DNA of 12,144 nt, from positions 1-12,144 of the forward strand of contig DATKMM010000055.1 of assembly GCA_035541855.1 (NCBI GenBank), read 5' to 3'. The notes beneath the pieces are model-generated. The model searched no databases and was not told the origin of the DNA. It worked only from the letters and a program-made list of their open reading frames with translations. Shown here piece after piece: positions 1-6,683 of the stretch (the first letter of the stretch is position 1; the number at the start of each line of letters is the position of its first letter). The position numbers were made by a program, and so were the translations under genes. This DNA comes from JAJXYP01 sp035541855. GTDB lineage: Bacteria > Patescibacteriota > Minisyncoccia > UBA6257 > 2-01-FULL-56-20.

Positions 1-714
1 ATGGCCGTTCACGATCTCCAGGCTGAATCGCTTCGCTTTTTCGATCAGCTCCTGCATGATGTCGGGCGTGAAGATCTCGAGCGCCTCCACTTCATATCCT
101 TTCGGGATGCTCAGCGAAAAATACTGGTTAAAATCGCCCTCCAGCTTCACGAGCTCCTTGCCGGAGCCGGACAGTTTCAGGGACAGCGACTCGCCGAACG
201 TATGGCCCACGTTCTCGAGCAGCATGTCCGGCATCGCGGTGTCGAACTGCAGTTCGAAGATCGTATCATGATGGACCTGCCGCTGTTTGCCATAGCCGGT
301 CGTATAGGCATAGGTAAAAAGCGAAATTGGGTCGTTTTGGAACTGCCCGCTCACCAGGTCCACCACCGACCGGTCATGGCCGATCTGGAACAGCGACCCG
401 TCGAGGCCATCTGTCGCGCCGCGGGCGGCGTAGGTAAACCCGTTCGCCGCCGCGAACTGCTGCATGAACTCGTGCTGGACCTTATTGCGCGCGATGTTAT
501 AGGTGAAGAGCGGAAAGACCAACGGGACGAGATAATATCCCGCGTTGGCCGCTCCCTTATCCACGACAAGAACCACCTCGAAAACCGCCATGGCGACGAG
601 CGTAGCAACGATGTACCACGGATGCCGCTGCAGAAAATGCGCCGTGCCCGCGCCGACATTCTCGATGGATTCGTCAACCGCAGGAAGCTGGCTTGGCGAA
701 AATGAAGTATCCAT
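1..714 (-). CDS. Unknown membrane protein, C-terminus cut by window edge
   Basis: The minus-strand frame is open from an ATG at 714 through 238 codons to the window edge, so the C-terminus is missing. I do not recognise a function. Two hydrophobic helices (about residues 33-51 and 58-73) follow a 30-residue polar N-terminus. The rest is a soluble domain with the pattern LEGDFNQYF (about 191-199) and EALEIFTPDIMQELIEKAK (about 210-228). This resembles the LExxFnxyF...LTPxxM style of DUF3137-like bacterial proteins, but that is pattern memory, not a search result. The gene is divergent from the GT39 gene across 16 bp, and a -10-like CATAAT lies about 9 bp before the ATG. The plus-strand frame over the same bases is very rich in Arg and His and looks like a shadow. 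Confidence 0.8.
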   Translation of the reverse strand, partial: MDTSFSPSQLPAVDESIENVGAGTAHFLQRHPWYIVATLVAMAVFEVVLVVDKGAANAGYYLVPLVFPLFTYNIARNKVQHEFMQQFAAANGFTYAARGATDGLDGSLFQIGHDRSVVDLVSGQFQNDPISLFTYAYTTGYGKQRQVHHDTIFELQFDTAMPDMLLENVGHTFGESLSLKLSGSGKELVKLEGDFNQYFSLSIPKGYEVEALEIFTPDIMQELIEKAKRFSLEIVNGH

Positions 715-718
715 TTGT

Positions 719-728
719 TAGAATTATG
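719..728. promoter_or_regulatory. Overlapping divergent -10-like elements
   Basis: The 16-bp gap between divergent genes holds TAGAAT on the plus strand (719-724) and CATAAT on the minus strand (728-723). The minus copy is preceded by TG in the extended -10 position. A start site 7 nt past each hexamer would fall at about 731 (plus) and 716 (minus), at or within 2 nt of the ATGs, implying leaderless transcripts. I see no convincing -35 for either. Both -10s match the consensus at 5 of 6 positions. Confidence 0.4.
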
Positions 729-730
729 AC

Positions 731-2200
731 ATGCCCAAACGAACGCGGATCTGGCTGCTCGCTGGCATCCTTATTATAGCAACCTTCCTCCGCTTCTACC
801 ATTTCACGACCACGCCGCCGGGCCTCTACCCGGACGAGGCGATGGATGGTAACAACGCCGCGGAGGTGGTGCAGACCGGCCATCCGCAGGTCTTCTACGT
901 CGAGGACAACGGCCGCGAAGGGCTTTACGTCAACCTCGTCGCCGCAGTGCTCGAAGTATATCCGGTCTACGAACCATGGGTCATCCGCCTGCCGGCGGCC
1001 GTCGCCGGCGTGCTCACCGTCCTCGGACTTTATCTTCTCGTCGCCGAACTCTTCGGCTACGAGGTCGGCCTGCTGGCCGCATTCCTGCTCGCGACCAGTT
1101 TTTGGCACATTAACTTTTCACGTATCGGCTTCCGTGCCATTCTCGCGCCGCTCTTCCTCACCTGGGCGGCCTACCTCCTGGCCAAAGCATTCCGCTCCCG
1201 AAGAAGGGTGTCTGACACCCTTCTTCCGATTGCCGCCGGCGTTGTCTACGCCCTCGGTTTCTATACTTATATCGCCTACCGCGTGACGCCGCTGCTGCTT
1301 CTGCTTTTCATCCCGTTCTTCCGGAAAACGCCCCATTTCTGGAAGAAGGTCGCCGTCTTCGCGGTCGTAACCTTCCTCGTCGCCGCGCCGATCGGCTGGT
1401 ACTTCGTCCAGCATCCCGCCGACTTCTTCGGCCGCACGTCGCAGATCTCGGTGACCAACTCGCCAACGCCGATCCAGGACCTCGCCGTGAACATCGCGAA
1501 AACCGCGGGCATGTTCAATTTCCATGGCGACGAAAACTGGCGGCAGAACGTGGCCGGCGCGCCGGAACTTTTCTGGCCGGTCGGCATCCTGTTCCTCCTC
1601 GGCATCGCGCTCTGCCTCTACCAGCTTTTGCCGTGGAAAAAAGATGAGCGGTTCCTGTTTTCGCTTTCGAATTTCGGCATCTGGTTCACCATCGCCTGGT
1701 TCCTGCTCGCCGGCCTGCCCGCCGTGATATCGGACGAAGGCATCCCGCACGCGCTCCGGTCCATCCTCATGCTTCCGCCCGCGCTCATCTTCGCCGCGAT
1801 CGGCGGCGTCTGGTTCTACCGCGCCATGAAACGGACCAGCAAGACCTTCGCCCGCTCGATCGCCATCCTGTTCCTCGTGCTCGTCGCCGCGTTCGCCTAC
1901 GTCGACTATTTCATCGTCTGGGCCATGAACCAAAACGTCCCCGGCGCGTTCAACGCGGACTACGTCACGATCGGCAACGAGATCAACGCGCTTCCGACCG
2001 GCCTGCCGAAATACGTCGTCGTCAACGCCGGCGGCGTCCCCGTCCGCGGACTGCCGACGCCCGTCGAAACCACCATGTTCATCACGGACACCTTCACCAC
2101 TTCGACGCAGGTCGCGAAGAACATCCACTACCTCCTGCCGGACCAGGCAGGCAGCATCCCCGCCGGCACCCCCAGCAGCACCATTTTCTATATTAATTAA
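731..2200 (+). CDS. GT39-type (ArnT/PMT-like) membrane glycosyltransferase
   Basis: This is an integral membrane protein of 489 aa with about ten to eleven hydrophobic helices up to residue 395 and a short polar C-terminal domain of roughly 90 residues. After the first helix (about 7-22) comes LYPDEA with Asp35-Glu36. This is the hallmark first-loop acidic motif of GT-C enzymes of the ArnT/PMT/GT39 family, which transfer a sugar from a polyprenyl-phosphate donor on the outer membrane face. Substrate and acceptor cannot be told from sequence. Residues 157-166, between two helices, are encoded by a 27-bp palindrome (see repeat 1200-1226) that reads through in frame. There is no Shine-Dalgarno; the ATG probably lies at the transcript start. 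The gene stands alone, divergent from its left neighbour and convergent with rplU. Confidence 0.88.
   Translation: MPKRTRIWLLAGILIIATFLRFYHFTTTPPGLYPDEAMDGNNAAEVVQTGHPQVFYVEDNGREGLYVNLVAAVLEVYPVYEPWVIRLPAAVAGVLTVLGLYLLVAELFGYEVGLLAAFLLATSFWHINFSRIGFRAILAPLFLTWAAYLLAKAFRSRRRVSDTLLPIAAGVVYALGFYTYIAYRVTPLLLLLFIPFFRKTPHFWKKVAVFAVVTFLVAAPIGWYFVQHPADFFGRTSQISVTNSPTPIQDLAVNIAKTAGMFNFHGDENWRQNVAGAPELFWPVGILFLLGIALCLYQLLPWKKDERFLFSLSNFGIWFTIAWFLLAGLPAVISDEGIPHALRSILMLPPALIFAAIGGVWFYRAMKRTSKTFARSIAILFLVLVAAFAYVDYFIVWAMNQNVPGAFNADYVTIGNEINALPTGLPKYVVVNAGGVPVRGLPTPVETTMFITDTFTTSTQVAKNIHYLLPDQAGSIPAGTPSSTIFYIN
1200..1226. repeat. REP-like palindrome inside the glycosyltransferase gene
   Basis: The 13-bp arms are perfect (GAAGAAGGGTGTC and its complement) and are separated by a single T at 1213. 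The inner part has the form GGTGTC-T-GACACC. It encodes part of a loop between membrane helices (residues 157-166). The same design (GGTRYC-T-GRYACC on the coding strand) recurs at 6212-6228. A REP-type repeat is an inference from shape and recurrence. Confidence 0.7.
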
Positions 2201-2256
2201 AATTTGATCCCCCGCCGACCGCTTTATATTTTTTTAATTACACCAAAAGTCGAATC

Positions 2257-2334
2257 ACGACGACAAAAAGGAATAACCCCTGAGGGCATTAAACTTGAAG
2301 AATGACCGAGGGAGTTGTTCCTTTTTGTCGTCGT
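2257..2334. terminator. Bidirectional hairpin terminator with extended arms
   Basis: The perfect 17-bp arms are 2257-2273 and 2318-2334. Pairing continues inward to 2280/2311 with one wobble and one mismatch, and again near GGCATT/AATGACC around an AAACTTGAAG loop. The inner stem is flanked by A5 at 2265-2269 and T5 at 2322-2326, so both strands read as stem plus U-tract. This suits the convergent genes here: GT39 ends at 2200 (plus) and rplU ends at 2336 (minus). The stem starts 1 nt past the rplU stop. Pairing that includes the A and T tracts and a further 8 bp beyond them is more than a terminator needs. Confidence 0.7.
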
Positions 2335-2335
2335 C

Positions 2336-2653
2336 CTATATCTTCACGATCTCCACTTCCGTATGCGGCTGGCGATGGCCCTTCTTCTTCTTGTAGCGCG
2401 TCTTCGAGTGGTATTTAAAAACGATCTTGGTCTTGTCCTTCACGGTGCCGAGGAGCCTGGCCTCGACCTTCGCGCCCGCGATGTGCGGCGCGCCGATCTC
2501 GACCTTCCCGCCGCGCGAGCGCAAAAGCACGGCGTCGAAAACCACCGAGTCGCCCTTCGCGTCGAGCTTTTCAACCTTCAGTTTTTGACCGGCGGAAACG
2601 CGGTACTGCTTGCCGCCCGTCCGGATGATGGCGAAATCGTCAGACATTGGCAT
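2336..2653 (-). CDS. rplU: 50S ribosomal protein L21
   Basis: L21 binds 23S rRNA in the large subunit. The family pattern is complete: an IIRTGGKQYRV N-terminus, a central VVFDAVLL strand with IGAPHIAGAKVEA, then the basic FKYHSKTRYKKKKGHRQPHTEVEI end with the signature GHRQ-T. Length is 105 aa, normal for the family. Two ATGs are possible, at 2653 and 2647. I favour 2647 (MSDDFAII), because a perfect TATAAT at 2661-2656 predicts transcription starting at about 2649. The start overlaps the end of the upstream membrane gene. The usual partner rpmA (L27) does not follow; the gene ends directly at a terminator hairpin. Confidence 0.95.
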   Translation of the reverse strand: MPMSDDFAIIRTGGKQYRVSAGQKLKVEKLDAKGDSVVFDAVLLRSRGGKVEIGAPHIAGAKVEARLLGTVKDKTKIVFKYHSKTRYKKKKGHRQPHTEVEIVKI

Positions 2654-2969
2654 TGATTATAGCCGCAAAGGCCATAAAAAGCAAGATGGCGAAAACCAGC
2701 GTCATGGCGGCCAGGAATTTCCCCGTGACCCGGTCCCGCGCGTCGAATTCCCGCGCGAGGAAGAAGTCCATCACGACCACCAGCGCGCCGAACGCGCCCA
2801 TGAACACGACGGGGCCCAGGCCGCCGATAGCCGTGATACCCGCGATGTCGCTGAAATGGAGCACGAGCAGGCCGCGGATGCCGGCGAGCGCCGCGAGCGC
2901 CCACACCCATCCGCCAAGCACGAAAAGCAGGGCGACCGCGCATAAAGCCGTGACAACGCGATGGTTCAT
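2640..2969 (-). CDS. Small membrane protein of unknown function
   Basis: This 109-residue protein is mostly hydrophobic, with about three membrane helices (roughly 5-31, 45-69 and 84-106). A charged stretch, LAREFDARDRVTGK, sits before the last helix. I do not recognise the family. The ATG shares four bases (ATGA) with the galT stop codon, which suggests translational coupling. Its own TGA stop lies inside the rplU start region. The tight packing on both sides and the absence of a better frame support a real gene. Its position between galT and rplU says little about its role. Confidence 0.75.
   Translation of the reverse strand: MNHRVVTALCAVALLFVLGGWVWALAALAGIRGLLVLHFSDIAGITAIGGLGPVVFMGAFGALVVVMDFFLAREFDARDRVTGKFLAAMTLVFAILLFMAFAAIINANV
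2656..2684 (-). promoter_or_regulatory. Candidate internal promoter for rplU
   Basis: On the minus strand TTGCTT (2684-2679) is followed after 17 nt by a perfect TATAAT (2661-2656). Both lie inside the 3' end of the upstream membrane-protein gene. The predicted start at about 2649 is 2 nt before the second rplU ATG, so the message would be leaderless. This would let L21 be made independently of the cell-wall operon. Confidence 0.5.
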
Positions 2970-3949
2970 TCGCCCCGTAATATCTTTGCCGCTTCGTCGG
3001 GATCAACGACGTTGATGTCGACATTCGTCGAATACTCGAACCCGCCGAACACGGAGATGCTCGGCATGACCTCGATGTGCCAATGGTGATGGCGATACGG
3101 TTTCCCGTCCACCGGCGCGTCGTGCACGAAAAAGTTCAGGTCGGGATCGTTCGCGTACCGTTTCATCCGCCGAAGGACGGACTGCAGCACTTCCGCGATG
3201 CCGGCCAGGGCCGCCGGCTTCGTCTCTTCAAAATGCGAAAGATGCTGCTTCGGGAAAATGGAGACCTCGAACGGCCGCTTCGAAGCGAATGGCGCGAAGG
3301 CGATGGCGGATGCGTTCCCGGCGACGATCCGCCGCTTCACCCGCCGCTCCTCTTTTATAATGTCGCAGCGGACGCAGCGCCGGTGCCGGCTGAAATATTT
3401 CTCCGAACCGGCGAGCGAATGGACGATACGCGGCGGCACGAACGGCAGCGCCATGACCTGATAGTGCGGATGCCAGATCGAGGCGCCGACGCGGGCGCCA
3501 TAGTTGAAGAACGTGGACGCATAGACCGTGCACGGGTCCTTGGCCGCCGCCCGGTGCCGGTCCTGGAACACGCCGAGAAGGCCGGCGGCGGTCTTCCGGT
3601 CGAGGTCCATGAAGCTCGCGCGGTGGTCGCGCGTGATCACGAGCTCGTGGTCGCCCGCGCCGGCCTCGGCGAGATACAACCCGCGGCGGAACGGCTCCGC
3701 GCACCCGTTGACATGGGTAAGCGCGGGATATTTATTGGGGACCACGATGATCTTCCAGCTATCGCCTTCCGGATAGCGCGCGATGGGCGGCTGGTTCTCC
3801 GACAGGCGCGGCTCTTCGAACGGGCACGTGCTTTTCGGCGCCGGTTTCCGCGGTTTCGCTTTTACCTCGAGCATCTGCGGACGCCTGAAGCGTCCTGGGG
3901 CGATGATGACCCAGTCGCCGGAAATAGGATCTTGGCGGAGTTCGGACAT
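2966..3949 (-). CDS. galT: Galactose-1-phosphate uridylyltransferase (HIT superfamily)
   Basis: GalT exchanges UMP between UDP-glucose and galactose-1-phosphate through a histidine-UMP intermediate. The 327-aa protein opens with RQDPISGDWVIIAPGR, the usual GalT N-terminus. The active-site block FFNYGARVGASIWHPHYQ (about 147-164) holds the HPHxQ motif with His160 and the nucleophile-position His162. The C-terminal half has HHHWHIEVMP (287-296). The expected structural-zinc CxxC near the N-terminus is only C42-P-F-E, so one cysteine is missing; a second pair, C192-V-R-C195, lies later. ATG 3949 is 2 nt after the mrdA stop and has no Shine-Dalgarno. Related nucleotidyltransferases acting on other sugar-1-phosphates cannot be excluded. 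Confidence 0.88.
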   Translation of the reverse strand: MSELRQDPISGDWVIIAPGRFRRPQMLEVKAKPRKPAPKSTCPFEEPRLSENQPPIARYPEGDSWKIIVVPNKYPALTHVNGCAEPFRRGLYLAEAGAGDHELVITRDHRASFMDLDRKTAAGLLGVFQDRHRAAAKDPCTVYASTFFNYGARVGASIWHPHYQVMALPFVPPRIVHSLAGSEKYFSRHRRCVRCDIIKEERRVKRRIVAGNASAIAFAPFASKRPFEVSIFPKQHLSHFEETKPAALAGIAEVLQSVLRRMKRYANDPDLNFFVHDAPVDGKPYRHHHWHIEVMPSISVFGGFEYSTNVDINVVDPDEAAKILRGE

Positions 3950-3951
3950 GG

Positions 3952-5865
3952 CTATTGGCTGGCGGCCAGCCTGTTCTCATAATACCAATTTAACACGTCC
4001 TTCGCTATCGGGACGGCGTTCAGGCTGCCCTGCTTCGAATTTTCGATGAGGATCAAAAGCGCGATCTGCGGATGGTCGCACGGCGCGTAGCCGACGAAGA
4101 GCGCGTTCTCCTGCGAATTGTCGTGCACCTGCGCCGAACCGGTCTTGGCGGCGACGCAAAACGGCAGATCGGCGAGCGAATGCGACGTTCCGCGCGGCGA
4201 GCTGACGCCCGCGAGCATGCCCTGCTGGACGTCCGCTATCTGCGGCAGCAACGAAGTCAGATCTTCATTAACCTGCGGGGTCGAACTGGCATTCAGGTAC
4301 GGCCGCCAGATCGTCCCGCCGTTCGCGATCGCGCCGATATAGGAGAGCAGCTGGAGCGGCGTGAGCAGCAGGTCGCCCTGCCCGATCGAAACGTTATAGG
4401 TGTCGCCCAAGAGCCATGGCGTTCCGAAGTGCGCCTGCTTCCACGCCGGCGTCGGCAGGAATCCATCGCCCTCGTTCGGCATATCGATGCCGGTCGGCTT
4501 GCCAAGGCCGAAGGTCTGCCACCACTGGTAGAGCCGCGTGATGCCGAGCCCCTGGATGCCGTAGTCGCTCGGGTCGTTCAGCATCGGCGTCGAGGCCGGC
4601 GAACCGCCCCCGACGAGATAGAAATACACGTCGGACGACTGCGCCAGTGCCGCGGCGAGGTCCACGCGGCCCTGGTATTGCCAGTCGAGATATTTCGTCG
4701 GCGTCGACGAACTGTACGGGTTCGGCACCATGAGATAGCCGGGGGAATAGATCTCGCGCGTCGGGTCGATGACGCCTTCCTTGAGCGCCGCGACGGCATC
4801 GAGCGGCTTGATCGTCGAGCCGGGATTGTAGTTGCCGCTCACCGTGCGGTCGAACATCGGCTCGTCCGGCGAGGTTAATAAACTTTTAATGACCGCCGTG
4901 GAGCTCGGCCCCGGCTGCGAAAAGATGTTGTTGTCGTATCCCGGCAGGTTCACGAGCGCGAGCACCTGCCCGTTCCGCGGATCGATCGCGAGGCCGAGGC
5001 CGATCGTGCGGCCAAGCGAGGCCAGTCCGCCCGCGAGGCGGTTATACAGTTCGGCCTGCAATCCGCCGTCGACGGTAAGCGTGAGCGGCGTGCCGACCTG
5101 CGACTGCGACCGCTCCCCTTCGCCAAGCACCTGCCCGCGCGCATCCTTATATTGCACGTCGACGCCCGGTATGCCGCGCAGCGTGCTGTCGTAGAACGCT
5201 TCGATGCCGGCCTTGCCGACAAAATCGGCGGTCGTGAGCGACGGGTCCGCCCGAAGATCGGCCGCCGTAGGCCGCCCGGTGTAGCCGACCACCGAAGAAA
5301 AGACCGCCCCGTCCGGATAGTCGCGCTCGAAATCGTTCTGTATCCGGATGGTCGGGAGGTCAAGCGCCTGCAGGTTCACCAGCTCGACCGGCGTCAGGTT
5401 TTCCGCCAGCACGACCGGCGTCGAGAAATCGGCGGCCTTCGCCTGGCTGAGCATCGCGGCGAAAACGTCCGGCGCCAGGCCAAGCACGTTCTCCGCCGCC
5501 GCGACCGTGGAAGACTGCAAGGCCGGATCCCCGTCCGCGAACGCGCGCGCATCGAGGACGGCCGCGAACGCCGCCTTGTCCTCCGCGAGCACGTCGCCTT
5601 CCTTATCCAGGATCTCCCCGCGCGGCGCCGGCGTCCGGCTTTCGTCGGCAACATTGTCTGCCGCCCGCGCGGTATAGTAGGCGCCCGCCGAAAAGTTAAG
5701 ATAGAGAACCTGTCCGGCAATCACGAGACAGACTGCCAGCACGCCAAGGCCGAGCGCGAGCAGCGGCCGGTTCCCGATGGGCACTTCGGCGACCTTGATG
5801 TCGCGGCTCCAGTCGTCGCTCAGCGAGTCCTCGAAGACCAGTTCGTCGTCGCCATGCCGTTTCAT
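3952..5865 (-). CDS. mrdA: Penicillin-binding protein 2, elongation transpeptidase
   Basis: This class B PBP cross-links peptidoglycan during side-wall elongation, normally with RodA and MreB. The 637-aa protein has a cytoplasmic tail, one membrane anchor (about 33-57), a dimerisation domain opening with APRGEILDKEGDVLA (80-94), and a transpeptidase domain. The catalytic motifs are S350-T-I-K353 (in YNPGSTIKPLD), S410-S-D412 (SSDVYFYLVG) and K574-T-G576. SxD instead of SxN in the second motif is usual for PBP2 and separates it from FtsI. Length is normal. It lies 36 nt after the delta-prime gene and 2 nt before galT. A -10-like TATCCT with TG extension sits just ahead of the ATG; no Shine-Dalgarno is visible. 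Confidence 0.94.
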   Translation of the reverse strand: MKRHGDDELVFEDSLSDDWSRDIKVAEVPIGNRPLLALGLGVLAVCLVIAGQVLYLNFSAGAYYTARAADNVADESRTPAPRGEILDKEGDVLAEDKAAFAAVLDARAFADGDPALQSSTVAAAENVLGLAPDVFAAMLSQAKAADFSTPVVLAENLTPVELVNLQALDLPTIRIQNDFERDYPDGAVFSSVVGYTGRPTAADLRADPSLTTADFVGKAGIEAFYDSTLRGIPGVDVQYKDARGQVLGEGERSQSQVGTPLTLTVDGGLQAELYNRLAGGLASLGRTIGLGLAIDPRNGQVLALVNLPGYDNNIFSQPGPSSTAVIKSLLTSPDEPMFDRTVSGNYNPGSTIKPLDAVAALKEGVIDPTREIYSPGYLMVPNPYSSSTPTKYLDWQYQGRVDLAAALAQSSDVYFYLVGGGSPASTPMLNDPSDYGIQGLGITRLYQWWQTFGLGKPTGIDMPNEGDGFLPTPAWKQAHFGTPWLLGDTYNVSIGQGDLLLTPLQLLSYIGAIANGGTIWRPYLNASSTPQVNEDLTSLLPQIADVQQGMLAGVSSPRGTSHSLADLPFCVAAKTGSAQVHDNSQENALFVGYAPCDHPQIALLILIENSKQGSLNAVPIAKDVLNWYYENRLAASQ

Positions 5866-5872
5866 TGGCTAT

Positions 5873-5901
5873 AGGATAGCACTTTTGGGGCGCAAAAAGA
5901 A
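5873..5901 (-). promoter_or_regulatory. Weak candidate promoter for mrdA
   Basis: On the minus strand TTCTTT (5901-5896) is followed after 17 nt by TATCCT (5878-5873), with TG in the extended -10 position. The expected start is at about 5866, next to the ATG at 5865, so the message would be leaderless. The -35 is poor and the evidence is mainly the repeated geometry seen at mreB and rplU. Confidence 0.35.
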
Positions 5902-6681
5902 TTACGCCAAAAAGCTCTCGAGCTGCAGGCGCGGATTGAGGCTGAAGTTCGTCTCGCGGTCATAGAGCTGGAGCGCTTTGTGCCACAGCGCCGCGTTCTC
6001 TTTGCCGGCTCCGCGCCACGCGAGCACCACGACCATCGCATCCAGGAATTTCCGGAAATTGAAATCCTCCGGCTCGATGATCTTTTTGATGACATCCCGC
6101 CGCTCTGCCGCCGGCGTCTTCAGTAATTTTTCCGCAAGCCCGATCCGTTCCTTGAACGCCCCATCGTTCTCCAGCCGCCATGCCAGGCCCGGCTTGCCCA
6201 TGGCCTTCTTTACGGTACCAGGTACCGTTCCGAAATATATTTTCGGCAGGCGGGACTGGATGGTCGGCAGGATGCCCGTGATGTCCGATGTGATCAAAAT
6301 CAAAAGCGACGACGCGGGCGGCTCTTCGGTGATCTTCAGGAGCGCGTTCTGCGCTTCGGTGGTCAGAAGGTCGGCGTCGTCGATAATGAGCGTCCGGCGC
6401 GGGCTGGCGTTCGGCTTCCGCCATAGGAAATTTTTAATGTCACGCACGGCGTCGATGCCGATCGAGCCAGAACCCGGCCCGCTCGCCGGCGGCGCGAGGA
6501 GCATCAGGTCGCCCATCACGCCATCTTCTTCGAACTTCCCGTGCTCCAGGTAGTTCGCGAACAAAAGCGCCGCGAGCTTTTTCCCGACCATCGCCGGGCC
6601 GTAGAAAATATAGCCGTGCCCCAGCGCGCCCCGCTCGCGCAGACTTTTCAGATAAGCAATGACCTTCTCATGCCCGATCAT
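5902..6681 (-). CDS. holB: DNA polymerase III delta-prime-like clamp-loader subunit
   Basis: Delta-prime is a AAA+ family subunit of the clamp loader that places the sliding clamp on primed DNA. The 259-aa protein starts IGHEKVIAYL, has a degenerate P-loop GPAMVGKK (28-35), the Walker B-like IIDDADLL (99-106), the family signature QNALLKITEEPP (111-122) and a sensor region TSDITGILPTIQSRLPKI (131-148). Lys35 replaces the usual Thr/Ser of the P-loop, the SRC arginine-finger motif reads S143-R-L145, and no zinc cysteines are present, so it probably does not hydrolyse ATP. Residues 152-157 come from a palindromic REP-like insert. The C-terminal collar region is short. ATG 6681 is 2 nt after the mreB stop. 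Confidence 0.85.
   Translation of the reverse strand: MIGHEKVIAYLKSLRERGALGHGYIFYGPAMVGKKLAALLFANYLEHGKFEEDGVMGDLMLLAPPASGPGSGSIGIDAVRDIKNFLWRKPNASPRRTLIIDDADLLTTEAQNALLKITEEPPASSLLILITSDITGILPTIQSRLPKIYFGTVPGTVKKAMGKPGLAWRLENDGAFKERIGLAEKLLKTPAAERRDVIKKIIEPEDFNFRKFLDAMVVVLAWRGAGKENAALWHKALQLYDRETNFSLNPRLQLESFLA
6212..6228. repeat. REP-like palindrome inside the delta-prime gene
   Basis: The perfect 8-bp arms ACGGTACC and GGTACCGT flank one central base (T on the coding strand). It reads through in frame as TVPGTV (residues 152-157) just after the SRL motif. The form GGTACC-T-GGTACC matches the GGTRYC-T-GRYACC design of the palindrome at 1200-1226. Confidence 0.6.
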
Positions 6682-6683
6682 GC

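Noticed and set aside
1..705. Plus-strand open frame of 234 aa
   Set aside because: Very rich in Arg, His and Leu with no motif; it is the shadow of the minus-strand membrane gene, whose hydrophobic helices and conserved-looking soluble domain are far more protein-like.
1118..2128. Minus-strand open frame of 336 aa
   Set aside because: Composition is almost all Asp, Glu, Arg and Gly, typical of the antisense of a GC-rich membrane-protein gene (the GT39 gene).
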